Source: Brassica napus
Taxonomy: Eukaryota; Streptophyta; Magnoliopsida; Brassicales; Brassicaceae
NCBI RefSeq assembly: GCF_020379485.1
Contig: NW_026016743.1
Location: 1-64,000 of the forward strand
Length of the DNA: 64,000 nucleotides
Direction: 5' to 3'
The translations under genes and the position numbers were made by a program. Every line of letters starts with the position of its first letter. Position 1 is the stretch's first letter. This document shows positions 31,942 to 41,163 of the stretch, piece after piece. The notes below the pieces were generated by a model. It searched no databases and was not told the origin of the DNA. It saw only the letters and a program-made list of their open reading frames with translations.

Positions 31942-34900
31942 ATGGATTCAAACTATCTCAACATGGAAATGAAGCACAGATCTAGTACAACCATGGAGCT
32001 TGAAGAAGAGAGGGATGGCGATTGGTCTAGATGGGCAAAGAGAGCTTTGGAAAGCTGTGGGTTATGGAGTAGTCATGGAAAGGGGAAACCTTTCATGGAA
32101 ATGGCTACTGAAGAAGGTCAGACAAGAGGTCTGAAGCTGGGAAATGAAGTTGTTCAAGGAGACACTACAAAGAGTGAGATTGAAGCAACTTTAGGCAAGT
32201 CCAAGCTTGTGAGAGTCGTTGAGGACAGAGGGGTGATCCGCGGCTTGAGACAAGGAGAGGATGAGTGTTATCAGCTTGTGGGAAGGCTGAGAGAAGTATG
32301 GTCGGAGCTAGATGTGGTGAAGACACACACATCAAATCCGAGATGTTGTCAAGAAAGGAGGAAGCAAGATGTGATCTTCAGCTTCCTTATGGAAGAGGTA
32401 TGTGAGCTTGTTAAATATACTTGTGATGTGTGGGAAATGAACAGGAAGCCAGAAAGATGGAAGGGAGGTACAAGCTGTAAGAGGGGAAGGTTGAGAAAAC
32501 TTTCTAAGGAGTGGTTAATGAAGAGAAGGGCATGGAGAAAGGATAGCGAGTCTGAGCACTTAAGTGACAGGATGAGTGTAATCTTGAAGAGAATCAAGGA
32601 TGTACTTCAGCAGATGGTTATAGGAGAGTGTTCATACTCAGCTTACATGGGAGAGACAGTAGGAGACAGTGCGGATATGAGAGGAATGGATACCAAGAGG
32701 GCAGATGAGTGTGTGACAAAGAAGGAATGGGATGAGTTGGTTAAGCATGTGTATGCTTTGGCTACGACCCGGAGTCTGGGTGCTCCTGCCAAAGCATCCA
32801 CATCTAAACCCATCATCATTGACTCTGGAGCAACACACCACATGATCAGTGACAAGAGACTAATCAGTGAGGTTAAAGCAGCAACAGGGAGTGTCATGAT
32901 AGCCAATGGTACCAGGATCCCAATAGAAGGAGTGGGAAACCTCAAGCTGTTTGAGAAGAACTCCACTGCCTTCTACCTACCTCAGTTTACATCCAATCTA
33001 ATCTCAGTTAAGAAGGCTACAGTTGATCTGGATTGTCAAGTGGTTTTCAGACCAAATGAAGTTGAGTTCCAGGATTTGAAGACTGGAAGGGTTATTGGCA
33101 GAGGAGACAGCAAGCATCAGCTCTATCATCTCCAAACAACTGAGGCGCCTAGTCCTGTGGAGTCTGTGTGTTTAAGCAGCACAACGGATAGGTGTGATAA
33201 TCTCACATGGCATGCAAGGCTGGGACATCCTCATGCCAAGGCAATTGAACTGATTCTACCAAGTATGGCGTTCAATCACTTGGAGTGTGAAGCTTGTATA
33301 CTTGGAAAGCACTGTAGGACTGTCTTCCCAACATCAGAAACCAGATATGAGAATTGCTTTGATCTGGTGCATTCAGACGTGTGGACAGCTCCCTGTATGT
33401 CTAGAGACAGCCATAAGTACTTTGTGACTTTCATTGATGAGAAGTCCAAGTACACATGGATCACCATGATTCCCTCCAAAGACAGAGTCCTAGAAGCCTT
33501 CATGAACTTCCAAGCATATGTTACTAATCAGTACAATGCCACTGTGAGGATTCTGAGGTCTGATAATGGAGGAGAATACACTAGCAATGCTTTCAAGAGT
33601 CATCTTGCAAAGCATGGGATTGTGCAACAAACTAGCTGTCCTTACACACCACAACAAAATGGGGTGGCTGAGAGGAAGAACAGACATTTGATGGAGGTTG
33701 CGAGATCAATCATGTTCCACATGAATGTCCCTAAGAGGTTTTGGAGTGATGCTGTTCAGACTGCTTGCTATCTCATCAATAGAGTGCCAACCCGTGTCTT
33801 GAAGAAACTGTCTCCCTTTGAAGTATTGAACAAGGCCAAGCCACACATTGATCATTTGAGAGTCTTTGGGTGCTTATGTTATGTGATGATTCCCGGAGAA
33901 AGAAGGAACAAGCTAGAAGCAAAGAGTACTAAAGCTATGTTCATTGGGTACTCAATCACTCAGAAAGGCTACAAATGTTATGATCCAATAACTAGGAGGG
34001 TTATGGTATCTAGAGAAGTGAAGTTTGTTGAGTCTAAAGGGTATTATGAGGAGAAGAAATGGGAAGACCTAGAGGATCTGTCCCGAGCTCCATCAGAGAA
34101 GGCAACAACATTGAGAGTGTTGTTGGAGAGGCTAGGGATAGGATTATCCCAAGATCAGGAACCAGGAAGAACCGGACCTTCTAATCAAACTGGAGAAGCT
34201 GGAGGAACAACCCCTCTTGATCATGAGAGGGGGAATGGATCTGAATCAGGGGAGCAGGAGCATAACCAAGAGGATTCAGGTCAGCATGATCAGGAGGAGA
34301 CACAGGAAGTAGAGAGTGAAGCTCAGTCAGGTGGAAATGAGCAGGGAGAACCTACTGGTTTAAGAGAGGAAGCACAAGAGAATGTTCAGGCTGAAGAACA
34401 GGTTGAGACCTTGCGGAGGAGCACAAGGATAAGGAGGGATCCTTCCAACTGGGTAAACACGAGAGTGTACTACAATGCCCAGGCTGTGGAGCATCCCTCT
34501 CAAGCCGTGTGTTCCTTTGCAGAGTTTCCAGAAGAGCACATGGTGTTTATGTGTAACTTGGATGAGAATGAGATACCAAGATCTTATGAAGAAGCTATGA
34601 AGCACAAGGTTTGGAGAGATTCAGTAGGAGATGAAAGGGATGCAATGATCAGGAATGATACTTGGTATGAGAGTGAGTTACCTAAAGGGAAGAAGGCAGT
34701 TTCAAGCAGATGGATCTTCACCATCAAGTACCTTGCAAATGGGGAGATAGATAGGCGCAAGACTAGGCTGGTTGCAAGAGGATTTACACAGACTTATGGG
34801 GAAGATTACATTGATACTTTTGCACCAGTGGCCAAGCTTCACACAATTCGAATTGTGTTATCTATTGCAACAAACTTGGAGTGGGATTTGTGGCAAATGG

Positions 34901-36123
34901 ATGTGAAGAATGCTTTCTTGCAAGGTGAACTTGAAGATGAAGTATACATGCATCCACCTCCTGGTCTTGAGCATCTAGTAAAGCCAGGGAATGTTTTGAG
35001 ATTGAAGAAGGCTATATATGGGCTGAAGCAGTCTCCTAGAGCTTGGTACAGAAAGCTTAGTACAACTCTCAATGGGAGAGGGTTCAGGAAGTCTGAACTA
35101 GATCATACACTCTTCACACTGGTTGGACCATCAGGGATCATAGTGATTTTGGTGTATGTGGATGATTTGATTATCACAGGGAGTGATAAGGCTGGGATTA
35201 AAGCCACCAAAGAGTTTCTCAAGTCTGTGTTTGATATTAAAGACTTGGGAGAGATGAAGTATTTTTTGGGGATTGAGATATGCAGATCTAAGGAGGGTTT
35301 GTTTATGTCTCAAAGGAAGTATACTATGGATATGCTGAAGGAGACTGATGTGCTTGGAGGGAAGATAGCTAAGACACCTCTTGAGGAAGGGTATAAGGTC
35401 TTGCGTGAGGGGGAGGTTGAAGAGAACCAGTTGTTTGAGGATGCTAAGCTGTATAGGAGGATGGTGGGTAAGCTGATCTACTTGACTATCACCAGACCTG
35501 ATATATGCTTTGCTGTGAATCAAGTGAGCCAACATATGCAGGCGCCAAAGGTACATCACTGGAAGATGGTTGATAGGATACTGAGGTATTTGAGTGGCTC
35601 ACATGGACAAGGAGTTTGGATGGGTTGCAATGGCAGTACAGAAGTGGTTGGGTATTGTGATGCTGATTGGGCAGGAGATAGAGTGGACAGGAGATCAACT
35701 ACTGGGTATTGTACATTCATTGGAGGGAATCTGGTTACTTGGAAGAGTAAGAAGCAGAAGGTCATCTCCTGTTCAAGTGCTGAAGCTGAGTATAGAGCTA
35801 TGTTGAAGCTTACAAATGAGTTGGTGTGGATCAAGGGGATCTTGAAGCACTTGGAGATCGAGCAGGCCACACCTATGACAATGCATTGTGACAATCAAGC
35901 AGCTATCCACATTGCCTCCAATTCAGTGTTTCATGAGAGAACAAAGCACATAGAGGTGGATTGTCATAAGGTGAGGCAGATGATCATCTTAGGAGTGATT
36001 CTGCCATGTTATACAAGAAGTGAAGATCAGCTTGCAGATGTGTTTACTAAGGCAGCGAGATTGAAGACAATGGAGTCCATACTGTCAAGGCTTGGACTCA
36101 TTGATCTGACTCCTAGGAGCTGA
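31942..36123 (+). CDS. C8 gag-pol polyprotein, 1393 aa, intact
   Basis: From ATG 31942 to TGA 36121-36123. The N-terminal about 270 residues form a divergent Gag. It has WSRWAKRALESCGLW and REVWSELDVVKTH, corresponding to the Gag helices of the other copia elements, but no CCHC zinc knuckle. In its place is a Lys/Arg-rich stretch (about residues 170-205, e.g. CKRGRLRKLSKEW). Then come GECSYSAYMGE, protease DSGATHHM (about 293), WHARLGHP (about 422), integrase (HSDVWTAP, RSDNGGEY, QNGVAERK), an acidic linker, RT (QMDVKNAFLQGE; YVDD near nt 35155) and RNase H. All catalytic motifs are present, so it may be autonomous if the basic region replaces the RNA-binding zinc finger. Confidence 0.93.
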   Translation: MDSNYLNMEMKHRSSTTMELEEERDGDWSRWAKRALESCGLWSSHGKGKPFMEMATEEGQTRGLKLGNEVVQGDTTKSEIEATLGKSKLVRVVEDRGVIRGLRQGEDECYQLVGRLREVWSELDVVKTHTSNPRCCQERRKQDVIFSFLMEEVCELVKYTCDVWEMNRKPERWKGGTSCKRGRLRKLSKEWLMKRRAWRKDSESEHLSDRMSVILKRIKDVLQQMVIGECSYSAYMGETVGDSADMRGMDTKRADECVTKKEWDELVKHVYALATTRSLGAPAKASTSKPIIIDSGATHHMISDKRLISEVKAATGSVMIANGTRIPIEGVGNLKLFEKNSTAFYLPQFTSNLISVKKATVDLDCQVVFRPNEVEFQDLKTGRVIGRGDSKHQLYHLQTTEAPSPVESVCLSSTTDRCDNLTWHARLGHPHAKAIELILPSMAFNHLECEACILGKHCRTVFPTSETRYENCFDLVHSDVWTAPCMSRDSHKYFVTFIDEKSKYTWITMIPSKDRVLEAFMNFQAYVTNQYNATVRILRSDNGGEYTSNAFKSHLAKHGIVQQTSCPYTPQQNGVAERKNRHLMEVARSIMFHMNVPKRFWSDAVQTACYLINRVPTRVLKKLSPFEVLNKAKPHIDHLRVFGCLCYVMIPGERRNKLEAKSTKAMFIGYSITQKGYKCYDPITRRVMVSREVKFVESKGYYEEKKWEDLEDLSRAPSEKATTLRVLLERLGIGLSQDQEPGRTGPSNQTGEAGGTTPLDHERGNGSESGEQEHNQEDSGQHDQEETQEVESEAQSGGNEQGEPTGLREEAQENVQAEEQVETLRRSTRIRRDPSNWVNTRVYYNAQAVEHPSQAVCSFAEFPEEHMVFMCNLDENEIPRSYEEAMKHKVWRDSVGDERDAMIRNDTWYESELPKGKKAVSSRWIFTIKYLANGEIDRRKTRLVARGFTQTYGEDYIDTFAPVAKLHTIRIVLSIATNLEWDLWQMDVKNAFLQGELEDEVYMHPPPGLEHLVKPGNVLRLKKAIYGLKQSPRAWYRKLSTTLNGRGFRKSELDHTLFTLVGPSGIIVILVYVDDLIITGSDKAGIKATKEFLKSVFDIKDLGEMKYFLGIEICRSKEGLFMSQRKYTMDMLKETDVLGGKIAKTPLEEGYKVLREGEVEENQLFEDAKLYRRMVGKLIYLTITRPDICFAVNQVSQHMQAPKVHHWKMVDRILRYLSGSHGQGVWMGCNGSTEVVGYCDADWAGDRVDRRSTTGYCTFIGGNLVTWKSKKQKVISCSSAEAEYRAMLKLTNELVWIKGILKHLEIEQATPMTMHCDNQAAIHIASNSVFHERTKHIEVDCHKVRQMIILGVILPCYTRSEDQLADVFTKAARLKTMESILSRLGLIDLTPRS

Positions 36124-36158
36124 GCCCCTTAACCATGGAGTCTCCACTCTTTTTCCCT

Positions 36159-36193
36159 CATCAAGGTTTTATCCCAATGGGTTTTACTTGGTG
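36159..36193 (+). other. C8 stop-proximal hairpin
   Basis: CATCAAGG against ACTTGGTG (one mismatch next to the loop) around TTTTATCCCAATGGGTTTT, 35 bases after the pol stop. Confidence 0.7.
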
Positions 36194-36226
36194 AGGTTTT
36201 TAACGAGGGAGGTCTTCATGGTTTCC

Positions 36227-36256
36227 AAGCTTGACTTGTTCTACATGGTCAAGCTT
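36227..36256 (+). other. C8 pre-PPT hairpin
   Basis: AAGCTTGAC / GTCAAGCTT, 12-base loop, leading into the PPT. Confidence 0.72.
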
Positions 36257-36265
36257 GAGGGGGAG

Positions 36266-36750
36266 TATTGAGATGAAGACCAAGGAGGCTGAGACAGTAA
36301 CTTTAGAGTTTTACTGTGGTAACTTTATTTTAACCACAGTAACTACTTGGGGAAGTTATCTGATGGGATGAGAAGGTAACTTAGTGAAGAGAAGAGAGGA
36401 AACTCGACCAAAGAGGATAAGTGAGGTTAAGGAAGGATAAGGGATCACTTTGACAGCCTGTATGATGCTGGAAAGGAGAAGTTACCTTTATACTAGTGCA
36501 AGCATGTGAGAAAGCACAGCCAAGTGATTCAAAAGGAGTTCCAGCCTGTCCCTTGACTACACATGCTTAACCATTTCGAATTTCCTTGTTGCTCTCTCTA
36601 TTAATACTTGTAAACCTCATCAGTTATTAATTAATGGAGTTTTGAGTCTCTCTCTCTTTATTCTCTCACTAGAATCTCTTAATCTCTTTAATCTTTTCAT
36701 CTGATTATCCCTAATTGGTTGAATCATGCTCTAATACACAAAAGTGTATA
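36266..36750 (+). repeat. C8 3' LTR (485 bp)
   Basis: Also begins TATTGAG, so the unusual first dinucleotide is in both LTRs. No difference from the 5' LTR seen. Confidence 0.93.
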
Positions 36751-36755
36751 AGATC

Positions 36756-36775
36756 TTGGGAAGAGAAGGAGCTGA
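36756..36775 (+). CDS. C6 pol, last codons and stop
   Basis: The tail of the C6 polyprotein (..GKRRS then TGA at 36773-36775) restored to view after C8. It is identified by comparison with C9, which ends GLIDLGKRRS. Confidence 0.8.
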
Positions 36776-36810
36776 TCCCCTTAGCTGTGAGGTCTTTACT
36801 CTTTTTCCCT

Positions 36811-36845
36811 CATTAAGGTTTTGTCCCAATGGGTTTTCCTTAGTG
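36811..36845 (+). other. C6 stop-proximal hairpin
   Basis: CATTAAGG / CCTTAGTG around TTTTGTCCCAATGGGTTTT, 35 bases after the stop. Confidence 0.75.
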
Positions 36846-36878
36846 AGGTTTTTAATGAGGAAGATCTCATGGCTGTCC

Positions 36879-36906
36879 AAGCTTAGACTTTCACAAAGCT
36901 AAGCTT
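36879..36906 (+). other. C6 pre-PPT hairpin
   Basis: AAGCTTAG / CTAAGCTT with a 12-base loop that itself can pair CTTT with AAAG; adjoins the PPT at 36901-36915. Confidence 0.72.
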
Positions 36907-36915
36907 GAGGGGGAG

Positions 36916-37395
36916 TGTTAAGTTATGGAGATGATTAAGTGAAAGGATCAAGGGTTTACATGAGAAGAGATATCAAAGGAAGAAAAGGAGTAGTTGTGTG
37001 AAGTTAAGGAGAAGTGTACGGATAGGGCAAAGGCCGTACAACTCAGGTACCTTGGGAAGAAAGGCAATGCTCACATCTATCCTAAAGTGGCCGATGACTC
37101 TACAAGAGGAAGAGGCTTTAGGATATGACCGTTGAAGGATAAGGTTGGGACGCGGCTTAAGCTGTTGCTAGCTGTAAAGGCAAAAGGAGCATCTAGGCAA
37201 AGATGCCTTTGGCATCAAGCGTGTAAAGCCTCACCTCCGTTCATTCAAATGAAGCGCGCCACTCCTTGGTTTGACTCCACATGCTTAGTCTTTAGGATTT
37301 GCTTTCACTATTACAAAACCCTTGTATGCTGATCCATATAAATATGTAATCTCTCCATAATAATAAATCAAGCAAGTTATGAGTCTCTCTTAGTC
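36916..37395 (+). repeat. C6 3' LTR, first part (480 bp), interrupted by G1
   Basis: Matches 20077-20556 of the 5' LTR, ending in the G1 target duplication tagtc (37391-37395). Confidence 0.93.
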
Positions 37396-38332
37396 TGATG
37401 AGGACATTCAACCAGAGCCGGAACCAGACTTAACTGAACCTGATATCCAGGACATGATCAGCAACATAACCAAATCAGAGACAGTCCAAGAAGTGCCAGT
37501 ACCAACCGTATTCAAGGGAGCTATCACTAGACAAAGAGCTAAGGTACTTCAACATAAATTTAATGAGAGCATGATACTTGCTTCTGATCTTGGACAGGTT
37601 AAACTGGCTGGTGAACCAAGCTTGAAGCAAGATGAACTAAAGGGTGCAGAACCGGTTAAGGAGAAACAAGCATCAAGTGAGGATATGTGGCCATTCATCC
37701 CGGAGCAATGCCACACCAACCTGATGATCATTACCATGGAAGATCAACTTGCCTAGCAAGTCTCTTGGACGAATCTAGCAACTAGGCCAAGCTCTTTGTG
37801 TGTGCTCTTTTTCCCTTACTCTTGGTTTTGTCCCAAATGGGTTTTCCAGGGAAGGTTTTTAACGAGGCCACAACTTGCTTCACACTTATCCCAAGTGCCA
37901 AGTTCGATCCAAGGCTAAGAAGCCTCATGACCTTATTTCATGTTTACATTATAGTTTGTTTCCTTATTTGTATTTTCGTGACCTAAGTGGAGCCTGTTCC
38001 CTTAGTCCTATTTATATGTTTTCGCAAGCCCACTTTTGGGGCAGACTTTGAATAATCATAAACTTTTCTTTTAAAGAAAACCCTAGAGCTCTCAAGTTAG
38101 AACTCGCCTCCTTCTCTTTGCCTTGTGAGACCAGTACCTCCACGGCCTAGAGGAACCTTGTGTTGTATCACGAGCCTTCCATCTCTCGTGTGGTGCACTT
38201 CATCCCATCATACAGTTCCAGTTCAGATCCCTTGGTTGATTAGATCAGTCCATCCGGATCACCCTTGTGTTAGATCGGCTCCTTCTCTCTTGCTTGGGAA
38301 CGTACAGCCTTTGATAGCTTAGGCTTGTATCA
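37396..38332 (+). repeat. G1 5' LTR (937 bp)
   Basis: Starts TGATGAGGAC, ends CTTGTATCA. I saw one difference from the 3' LTR in the first 40 bases (GAGCCGG against GATCCGG). It carries a copy of the pol C-terminal codons (frame open to 37756). TATTTATAT at 38009-38017 is a possible TATA box. Confidence 0.93.
37821..37850 (+). other. G1 5' LTR copy of the stop-proximal hairpin
   Basis: CTTGG / CCAGG around TTTTGTCCCAAATGGGTTTT. This is the duplicate of 49859-49888. Confidence 0.6.
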
Positions 38333-38829
38333 TTTCTGGTATCAGAGCTGAAGTTCCTTCAGCATCAGGTTATATCTATCCTTGTCTCTTTTATTTGCAT
38401 CCGATTTGTGATCCATTGTTTCTGCTTTCATGAAATCATAAACCAAATAAAGAGATCGCGTTTCATTGTTGCACTTAGTTGTTTTCTTCACATCTTGCTT
38501 GCATCCGAGTGTTACATCCTGTCCTGCTTAGTTTAATCTTCATAAAGTCAAAAAAAAAAAAAAAAAAAAAAAAAAACGTGTTGCTAGGATTGCATAATTT
38601 GGTTTCCAATTGTTTGATCGACAGGTTTATTCGGTTTCCATATTTGCAAAGAGTTTTCAAATTATTTCCTTCCCGGTCGATCACCTTCTCCAAGTCTTTC
38701 CTATTCGAATTTATAAAAAAAAAAAAAGGGAATTTGTATCTTTTCTTTTTTTCGTTTTCTTTCTTATTTACCTATTGAAAAGCTAAGGCATCTCTTGTTT
38801 ATCTTGCAAGGTACAACTCAACCGCATAC
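38333..38829 (+). other. G1 leader, non-coding
   Basis: 497 bases between LTR and gag. It holds the PBS, a run of about 26 A (38550-38575), a second A run (38716-38728) and T-rich sequence. No coding sense seen. The A runs are internal to the element, not a retroposon tail. Confidence 0.75.
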
Positions 38830-40415
38830 ATGGGAGAAGCGAGTGAGCAAGCTACCATGATGCAAGTCCTCAACGCTTTGAGAGAAGAGATGAGGGTTAT
38901 GCGGCAAGACCTTGGGGAAAGGATGACTAGAGTTGAGCAAAGACCTCCTCCTTTGCAACCAGTACGGAACGTTGATAGGTTCTTGAATCCAAACAACAGA
39001 AGATATGGAGTGCCCGTCCATGACAATCCGGAGACTAGCACCCGGAACCAGCAGACTGATGAAGACACGGGACAGCAGCACGGTCCAATACCAAACCAGA
39101 GAGCAGGGTTGCAACCAGATGACTATGGTGAAGAAGAAGAGGAGGAAGGGTTTGCACCTCAACCCAGAGCTCCACGCAGGCAAAACCGGCACCAAGGGTT
39201 TGAAGAAGAGGAACTCCTACCTCAACACAGAGCCCCACGCCAACAAAACTATAACCAAGGGCCCGAGCACATCAAGATGAATGCTCCCGGCTATGCGGGA
39301 AAGGTTGATCCAGAAGCTTACCTAGACTGGGAGAAAAGGATGGATCACATTTTTGCCTACTACAACCACCCTGGTCCTAAAAGAGTTGCTTTGGCAGTAG
39401 CTCAGCTCACGGACAATGCACTTTCCTGGTGGGATAGATTGTGCTCCGATAGGAGAAGGAACGGCCTGAGGCAACTAGACTCTTGGCTAGACATGAAAGA
39501 TGCGATGAAGCAACGGTTTGTGCCTCAACACTTTCACAGAGACTTGCAAAGGAAGCTGCGGGCACTCAAGCAAGGCAGCAAGTCAGTGGAAGAGTACTAT
39601 GAAGAGTTTGAGAAACTAAGAAACCGTTTGGATCTTAATGAAGATGAGGAAGCTACCATGGCTCAGTTCCTTGATGGTTTACAGGAGAGGTTAAGCTGCA
39701 AGGTGGAGAGACATGTATACGCTGACATGAAGGACCTGTTCCATCTAGCTATCCAAGCTGAACAACACATCAAGAAGAAGAGCTCCAAGGGCAAGTCTCA
39801 AGTTTCTTGGAATTCAAGCAATAGCAACTACAACAAGTCGGTGGACAAAGGAAAAGGGGTTGAAGGAGACAGCCGGCCTAAGCCTCGCACCACCGAACCC
39901 ACGAAGGACAACAAAACCGAGCCAGCCAAAACTACCAACCCCCAACGTGCCAGAGACATCACCTGTTTCAAATGTAGAGGCCGAGGGCACATGGCAAGAG
40001 AGTGCCCAAACCAGAGGGTTATGCTGCTCACCGATGATGGCTATGAATCTCTTGATGAAGGAGAAGTACCTGAGATTCAAGAAGAGTATGGAGAAGTTGA
40101 ATATGCTGATGTGGGAGAGAGCTTGATGATCCGACGTGTGCTTAGCGTCTTAGTTCAACCCGCCGAGACAATCCAAAGAGAAAACATATTCCACAGCCGT
40201 TGCACCATAAAAGGCAAGGTATGTAACCTTATTATAGATGGTGGGTCTTGTACCAATGCTGCTAGCGCTTACATGGTAGAAAAACTTGGTTTAGAAAAGA
40301 CAAAGCATCCGCATCCATATAGGCTAAGGTGGTTAGATGATAAGGTTGAGCTTAAAATTAAGGAACAAGTGAGAATTCCATTTAGCATTGGTAAGTATCA
40401 AGATGAAGTAGTTTG
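38830..40415 (+). CDS. G1 gag-pol, segment 1 (Gag and protease)
   Basis: Starts MGEASEQATMMQVLNAL. The gypsy Gag domain includes DPEAYLDWEKRMDHIF, WWDRL and KQRFVPQHFHRDL (nt 39300-39550), then a Lys-rich stretch. One zinc knuckle CFKCRGRGHMAREC (39964-40005) and the aspartic protease with DGGS (near 40240) follow. The frame reaches the C9 target duplication gtttg (40411-40415) and resumes at 46485. Gag and pol are in one frame, as usual for CRM elements. No lesion other than the insertion is visible. Confidence 0.9.
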
Positions 40416-41023
40416 TATGAGATTAAGAGATCCTTAGAGTAAACAGAATAAAGAGAGTGTTTAGGAAGTGATTAAGAGAAGTTTGTGAAAGATTAGGAGA
40501 CTAGATAGAGCCGTTTAGTGTCTAAGAGAAAAGCATAGTGTCTAAGAGATTAGAGAGACTCAAACTGCATAATCTTCATTAGGGTTGATGAGTTACAATA
40601 TATAGAGAGAGCATACAAGGGTTTTCGAAATCAAGAGAAGACTAAAGCATGTGAGGTCAATCAGGAGAGGATAAGCTCATTTGGACTAGCCAATTAGCTT
40701 CTCCACATGCGCGGAGTATCTGGCATCTTGGACCGAGATGCTCTTGCCTTTCCAGCTGTTCCAGCCTGTCAAGGCGCGCTCTACCTTATCCCTAAACGGT
40801 CTGATGCCTCAAGGTAAGTTCCTTCCCTTTACCTTAGTTACCGTGTTACTTGGCTGATGCAAGGTAAGTCTTGGTCGATGCTGGATGGTACGGACTGTAC
40901 GGCTTGTACGGCCTTGTACGGACGTCCGTACCATGCTCTCCCTAAACTCTCTCAAGCTTCCTCATCTCCTTTCCTCTTCAACTCCTTAGCTCTTCATACA
41001 TATATATTCAGCTCAACTCAACA
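40416..41023 (-). repeat. C9 3' LTR (608 bp)
   Basis: Longer than the 5' LTR by about 20 bp because of a near-tandem AGTGTCTAAGAGA duplication at about 40517-40550. A GTACGG cluster at 40888-40932 includes the perfect palindrome GTACGGACGTCCGTAC (40916-40931). Confidence 0.93.
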
Positions 41024-41032
41024 CTCCCCCTC

Positions 41033-41060
41033 AAGCTTAGCTTTGTATAAGTCTAAGCTT
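41033..41060 (-). other. C9 pre-PPT hairpin
   Basis: AAGCTTAG / CTAAGCTT with a 12-base loop next to the PPT. Confidence 0.72.
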
Positions 41061-41093
41061 GGACAGCCACAAGATCTTCCTCATTAAAAACCT

Positions 41094-41128
41094 CACCAAA
41101 GAAAACCCAATGGGATAAAACTTTGATG
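41094..41128 (-). other. C9 stop-proximal hairpin
   Basis: On minus CATCAAAG pairs with CTTTGGTG around TTTTATCCCATTGGGTTTT, 35 bases after the pol stop at 41164-41166. Confidence 0.75.
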
Positions 41129-41163
41129 AGGGAAAAAGAGTAAAGACCTTGCAGCTAAGGGGA

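Larger units (their letters stand above)
31308..36750 (+). mobile_element. C8: complete copia element with unusual Gag
   Basis: 5443-bp element inserted a few codons before the C6 pol stop, target duplication agatc (31303-31307, 36751-36755). LTRs of 485 bp appear identical; PBS 31793-31805; PPT 36251-36265. The LTR begins TATTGAG and ends GTGTATA, so its termini are TA..TA. Intact 1393-aa frame. Same family as C5. Confidence 0.95.

Noticed and set aside
37454..37756. Separate 100-aa gene in the G1 5' LTR
   Set aside because: It is the LTR copy of the polyprotein C-terminus, identical to the end of the frame at 49794, and has no independent support.
38550..38580. Long poly-A run as the tail of a LINE or processed pseudogene
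   Set aside because: It lies in the leader of G1 between PBS and gag, with no target duplication around it and no retroposon upstream.
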